A program made the position numbers and the translations under genes. Source: Anaerolineales bacterium UBA3001 (lineage in GTDB: Bacteria > Chloroflexota > Anaerolineae > Anaerolineales > UBA11657). From it: 18,505 nucleotides of DNA. The DNA is taken from positions 10,933 through 29,437 of the forward strand of contig DDZT01000133.1 in the NCBI GenBank assembly GCA_002346435.1, in the 5' to 3' direction. Below are positions 15,534 to 18,505 of this stretch, in pieces; position 1 is the first letter of the stretch, and every line of letters starts with the position of its first letter. The notes beneath the pieces were generated by a model. The model ran no database searches. It saw only the letters and a list, made by a program, of their open reading frames with translations, and was not told where the DNA came from.

Positions 15534-17852
15534 GTGAATAGAATTCTCGACAAGTTTGAACCTGGTTTGTTAATAGTCTTTGTGACTACCGCATTGGCTG
15601 CTTGGCCATTTCTTTCACGACCGAGTTTACCTACTGATACTGACGCTGAGATTCACATATTTAGAGCAGCTCAAATAGAGAAATCTATTGTTGACGGCGT
15701 TTATTATCCTCGGTGGGCACCAGATTTTTATTACGGGAATGGATATCCGATATTCAATTACTATGCTCCTTTGGCATATCATTTGGCTGCGTATTACAGT
15801 CTAGCTACGGGATTGGGAGTAGTAGCAGGAAGTAAGTTTGTCTTGGTAATGGCAGCTTTTATAGGTTCACTCGGCATGTATTTGTTTGTAGCAAATAGAT
15901 GGGGAAGAGTTGAAGCTATGGTAGCTGGTGTTGCGTGGTGTTTATCACCTTACATTTTCTTTTTGGAACCGCATGCGCGTGGCGAAATTGCCGAAACTCT
16001 GGCGATTGGTATATCACCTGTTATCTTTTGGGCCTTTGATAAAGTCAGAGGACATGGCACAAAACACTCTGTTGTTATTGCTGCATTGAGTTTAGCTGCA
16101 GTAGTATTGTCTCACCCATTAACCGCACTTGTTGCATATGGATTTTTACTAGTATTTTTGTTGTGGGAGTTTTTGATTACTCCCTTAACGCTTGTAGGTT
16201 CAGGCAGTAATAGCAGATCGTCTGGTAACCTCTATGCAGTTGGTGTGGCAGTGTTGCTTGGGTTGGGTTTGTCGGCTCTCTATTGGCTTCCGGCAGGATT
16301 TGAACGTGATGCTGTCAGAATGGATTATTATGGAATAGGGCATTATGACTTTAGAAGGCACTTTATTGATCTATCTGAATTAATTGCACCTGCTATCTGG
16401 TCAGATAGCGGTGCTGCATTCCCCGTATTTCGATTTAGCTTGGGGTGGGTACAGGTGATGTTGGGGATGCTAGGTCTAGCAACTGTTTTTAACAGTAGAC
16501 TGCGACGTTCTGACACATTATTGATGACTCTTGGTGTGTTTGCCGCAACTTATATGATGACCTCAGCTTCTCAGGGTTTGTGGGAAATGATACCACCAAT
16601 GCGGTATTTTCAATTTCCAATGAGGTTCTTAGGTTCTGCTGCCTTGGCTATTGTTCCTTTATGCGGTATGTCAATGCGTTGGATCATGTTGATTAGGTCT
16701 AAATGGGTAGTGACAGCGGCACCTTCGATCGCAATTGGTTTGCTTGTGTGGTCAGCTCTGCCTCTGATGTATCCTCCAAAATGGAGCGAATTTGGCGAAA
16801 TATCTGCTTCTAGATTTCATTCTGAGGAATTGGAGGGAAAATGGTTTGGAACAACATGTTGTCATGATTTTCTACCTGTGGATGTAGAATATATACCTCC
16901 GCCAGATGAATTTATTACCAAACAATTTAGAAGTGGTGTAGAGCAGATCGAAAAGTTTGATAGAGACAGTTTGCTTGATGGTACTAATATTAGTGTTACT
17001 AGAAGTCGTACGCAATCTGAATTATTGCAGGTTGCGAGTGCAAATTCATTTGATCTGAAGTTTTCGCGTTTCTACTTTCCGGGATGGACTGCTTCCATTG
17101 ATGGTGTTGATTTGCCAATTGATGTTACTGAGCCCGATGGTCGGATATCAGTCAGTTTGCCAGCAGGCAACTATGATTTACTGCTCGAAATGTCTTCTAC
17201 TCCCGTAAGAAGTATGGCTAACACAATAAGTTTGGTGTCTGTCATAGTAATAGTACTGGTACTTTGTACAAATGTGTTTAAGTCTAAGGATGAGAATGTT
17301 AGTCATATGGAGCACATTTCTAGTCCCAGTATTGTTTTAGCTGCAATTGTATTGATTCTGGGTATAGGACTTAAGGTCTTTGGAGGATCTATGGGCTGGT
17401 TTCAATATCATTCCACTGGAAGAAACGTTTATGTGGCTGAAAATAAGATGTATGCTAGTGTAGCAGATGAGATTGAATTGCTAGGATACGATGCGGTAGA
17501 CACAATACTCGAACCTGGGGAAGCTCTAGATATTGTTCTTTATTGGAAAGCTAATGTTATCCCGAGTCGCAATTATCAGATTTATCTGCATCTGCGTGGT
17601 GATAATGGGGAGCTATGGGGTCAATCAGATAAAGTAAATCCTGCTAGTTTTCCTACTAGCAGATGGTCTATGGATAAATATGTTAGAGACGAACATGTGA
17701 TTATCGTAGCTGAAGATGCTCCTGTTGGAGAGTATCAGGTACATGTTGGGTTATGGGACCATGTCACTGGTGAACGGTTTGTTGCACTTGATAACAATGG
17801 ATGGTTGCTGGGGGAAAGTATTCCTATGCCTATAAAGTATACAGTGCAGTAA
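15534..17852 (+). CDS. PTPS-related / YfhO-like polytopic membrane protein
   Basis: The 772-residue membrane protein matches the '6-pyruvoyl-tetrahydropterin synthase-related' membrane family (PF10131), a misleading name for GT-C-like proteins. The first external loop has TDAEIHIFRAAQ (about 36-47), then GNGYPIFNYYAPLAYHLAAY (68-87), and HARGEIAE at 147-154, all hallmark blocks. Many hydrophobic helices follow to about residue 410. A soluble part with FYFPGWTASIDG and LPAGNYDLLLEM resembles the YfhO C-terminal region, and two more hydrophobic helices lie near 563-580 and 599-617. The last 110 or so residues form a beta-rich domain (YQIYLHL, GEYQVHVGLWD) of a kind appended to many Chloroflexota membrane glycosyltransferases. 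The probable role is in surface glycan or lipid modification; the substrate is unknown. GTG 15534 is the likely start, with no evident Shine-Dalgarno. It converges on the minus-strand gene with 2 bp between. Confidence 0.82.
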   Translation: MNRILDKFEPGLLIVFVTTALAAWPFLSRPSLPTDTDAEIHIFRAAQIEKSIVDGVYYPRWAPDFYYGNGYPIFNYYAPLAYHLAAYYSLATGLGVVAGSKFVLVMAAFIGSLGMYLFVANRWGRVEAMVAGVAWCLSPYIFFLEPHARGEIAETLAIGISPVIFWAFDKVRGHGTKHSVVIAALSLAAVVLSHPLTALVAYGFLLVFLLWEFLITPLTLVGSGSNSRSSGNLYAVGVAVLLGLGLSALYWLPAGFERDAVRMDYYGIGHYDFRRHFIDLSELIAPAIWSDSGAAFPVFRFSLGWVQVMLGMLGLATVFNSRLRRSDTLLMTLGVFAATYMMTSASQGLWEMIPPMRYFQFPMRFLGSAALAIVPLCGMSMRWIMLIRSKWVVTAAPSIAIGLLVWSALPLMYPPKWSEFGEISASRFHSEELEGKWFGTTCCHDFLPVDVEYIPPPDEFITKQFRSGVEQIEKFDRDSLLDGTNISVTRSRTQSELLQVASANSFDLKFSRFYFPGWTASIDGVDLPIDVTEPDGRISVSLPAGNYDLLLEMSSTPVRSMANTISLVSVIVIVLVLCTNVFKSKDENVSHMEHISSPSIVLAAIVLILGIGLKVFGGSMGWFQYHSTGRNVYVAENKMYASVADEIELLGYDAVDTILEPGEALDIVLYWKANVIPSRNYQIYLHLRGDNGELWGQSDKVNPASFPTSRWSMDKYVRDEHVIIVAEDAPVGEYQVHVGLWDHVTGERFVALDNNGWLLGESIPMPIKYTVQ

Positions 17853-17854
17853 CG

Positions 17855-18505
17855 TTACTTAGAGCTTGCGTATAGGGACCGATATACAAGCCACGAGTTG
17901 CCTAGTTTGTCAGGTGGTGTCCATGGACCATCTTGTATGAATATGTTGTAATTTTCTTCTAGCCATGGCATCAAGATATCCTCATCGCCTGGAATACCTA
18001 GGAAAAGTAAGTCGTTAGCAAGTGTATTATGATCGGGTAAGCTATCTAGTAAGTAGCGCTGGAATGGTGGTGTAGAGCCTAGATACATAGGTACAAGAAA
18101 TTGTATAGTATAGTATCCAGTATTGCTGTATTGAGGACAGACATTTGGTGCGATAAATACCATTTTATTAGTTTTTTGGTATTCTAAGTCAGCATTTTTT
18201 GTATTTTCTCCCTGCCATCCAGCACCTATAAATTTGTTTATGTCGGTAGCAGCTATTGTGCATTGCTCATCAAACCAAAATCCTGTGTTTGGTTGAACTA
18301 GATAGTCGTCTAGGTAGTAATCATGTATAGTTATCAATATCGATCCGCCAATTATAGCGGAGCTAATGAGGGTTGAAATAAAACTTGTTGTAACCTGTTT
18401 TAGTGATTTGTGTATCCAAGATATTCCAAGTGCTGGAAAAATAAATAATATCGGTAATAAGCCGCTCGAACGACCAAAATGTGGCGCCTCTTCAGATAGT
18501 ATGCT
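17855..18505 (-). CDS. C-terminal part of a probable GT39-like membrane glycosyltransferase (partial)
   Basis: On the minus strand the frame is open from the window edge (18505) to TAA at 17857-17855, giving 216 residues; a start at TTG 18337 would be artificial because the frame continues upstream without a stop. The first visible segment has SEEAPHFGRSSGLLPILF, a pattern seen near the last membrane helices of ArnT/GT39-like proteins, in which a loop with APH and R precedes the next helix. A hydrophobic helix (ISTLISSAIIGGSILI) follows, then about 150 soluble residues ending LVYRSLYASSK. This matches the helix-then-soluble-tail plan of Chloroflexota GT39 proteins. The catalytic DE loop would lie outside the window, so activity cannot be judged. 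It is transcribed toward the plus-strand membrane gene and belongs to a different transcript. Confidence 0.7.
   Translation of the reverse strand, partial: SILSEEAPHFGRSSGLLPILFIFPALGISWIHKSLKQVTTSFISTLISSAIIGGSILITIHDYYLDDYLVQPNTGFWFDEQCTIAATDINKFIGAGWQGENTKNADLEYQKTNKMVFIAPNVCPQYSNTGYYTIQFLVPMYLGSTPPFQRYLLDSLPDHNTLANDLLFLGIPGDEDILMPWLEENYNIFIQDGPWTPPDKLGNSWLVYRSLYASSK

Noticed and set aside
17855..18337. Complete 160-residue gene starting at TTG 18337
   Set aside because: The same frame stays open to the window edge and encodes a membrane segment typical of GT39 proteins, so this is the tail of a longer truncated gene.

Overview
The window is a dense, AT-rich bacterial stretch. One strand carries nine genes read left to right, and a convergent, truncated gene enters from the right edge. 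No tRNA, rRNA, CRISPR array, transposase or phage gene is visible. The strongest taxonomic hint is the co-occurrence of Chlor_Arch_YYY (DUF2298) proteins with a TIGR03663/'Agl23'-type protein, a pairing known mainly from Chloroflexota and some Archaea. Bacterial-type sucCD and the AT-rich composition would fit a Chloroflexota lineage such as marine SAR202/Dehalococcoidia-like organisms. That assignment is inference from gene content only.

Layout: positions 2-148 hold the tail of a probable glycosyltransferase, overlapping by four bases a SAM-dependent methyltransferase (145-1017). Four very large polytopic membrane proteins follow: a GT39-like/DUF2298 fusion (1026-5831), a stand-alone DUF2298 paralogue that starts on the previous stop codon (5831-8287), a TIGR03663-like paralogue lacking the family's signature residues (8256-10064), and an intact TIGR03663 protein fused to a six-unit NHL propeller (10080-13388). 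After an 83-base gap with a good extended -10 promoter come sucC and sucD (13472-15484), the two subunits of succinyl-CoA ligase. A 49-base gap with an inverted repeat leads to a PTPS-related/YfhO-like membrane protein (15534-17852). This converges tail to tail, with 2 bp between, on the C-terminal part of another membrane glycosyltransferase (17855-18505, minus strand).

The glycosyltransferase tail, methyltransferase and several GT-C-like membrane proteins together look like a machine for building or moving lipid-linked glycans at the outer face of the membrane. The first six genes overlap or abut and probably form one operon that began upstream of the window. The sucCD pair is core TCA-cycle metabolism and appears to be separately transcribed. 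The most interesting part is 1026-13388: two tandem YYY domains, two tandem TIGR03663-type proteins (one intact, one with degraded motifs) and a propeller fusion, all in families of unknown biochemical activity. No gene-free stretch exceeds 100 bases; the gaps are 1018-1025, 10065-10079, 13389-13471, 14603-14617, 15485-15533 and 17853-17854.
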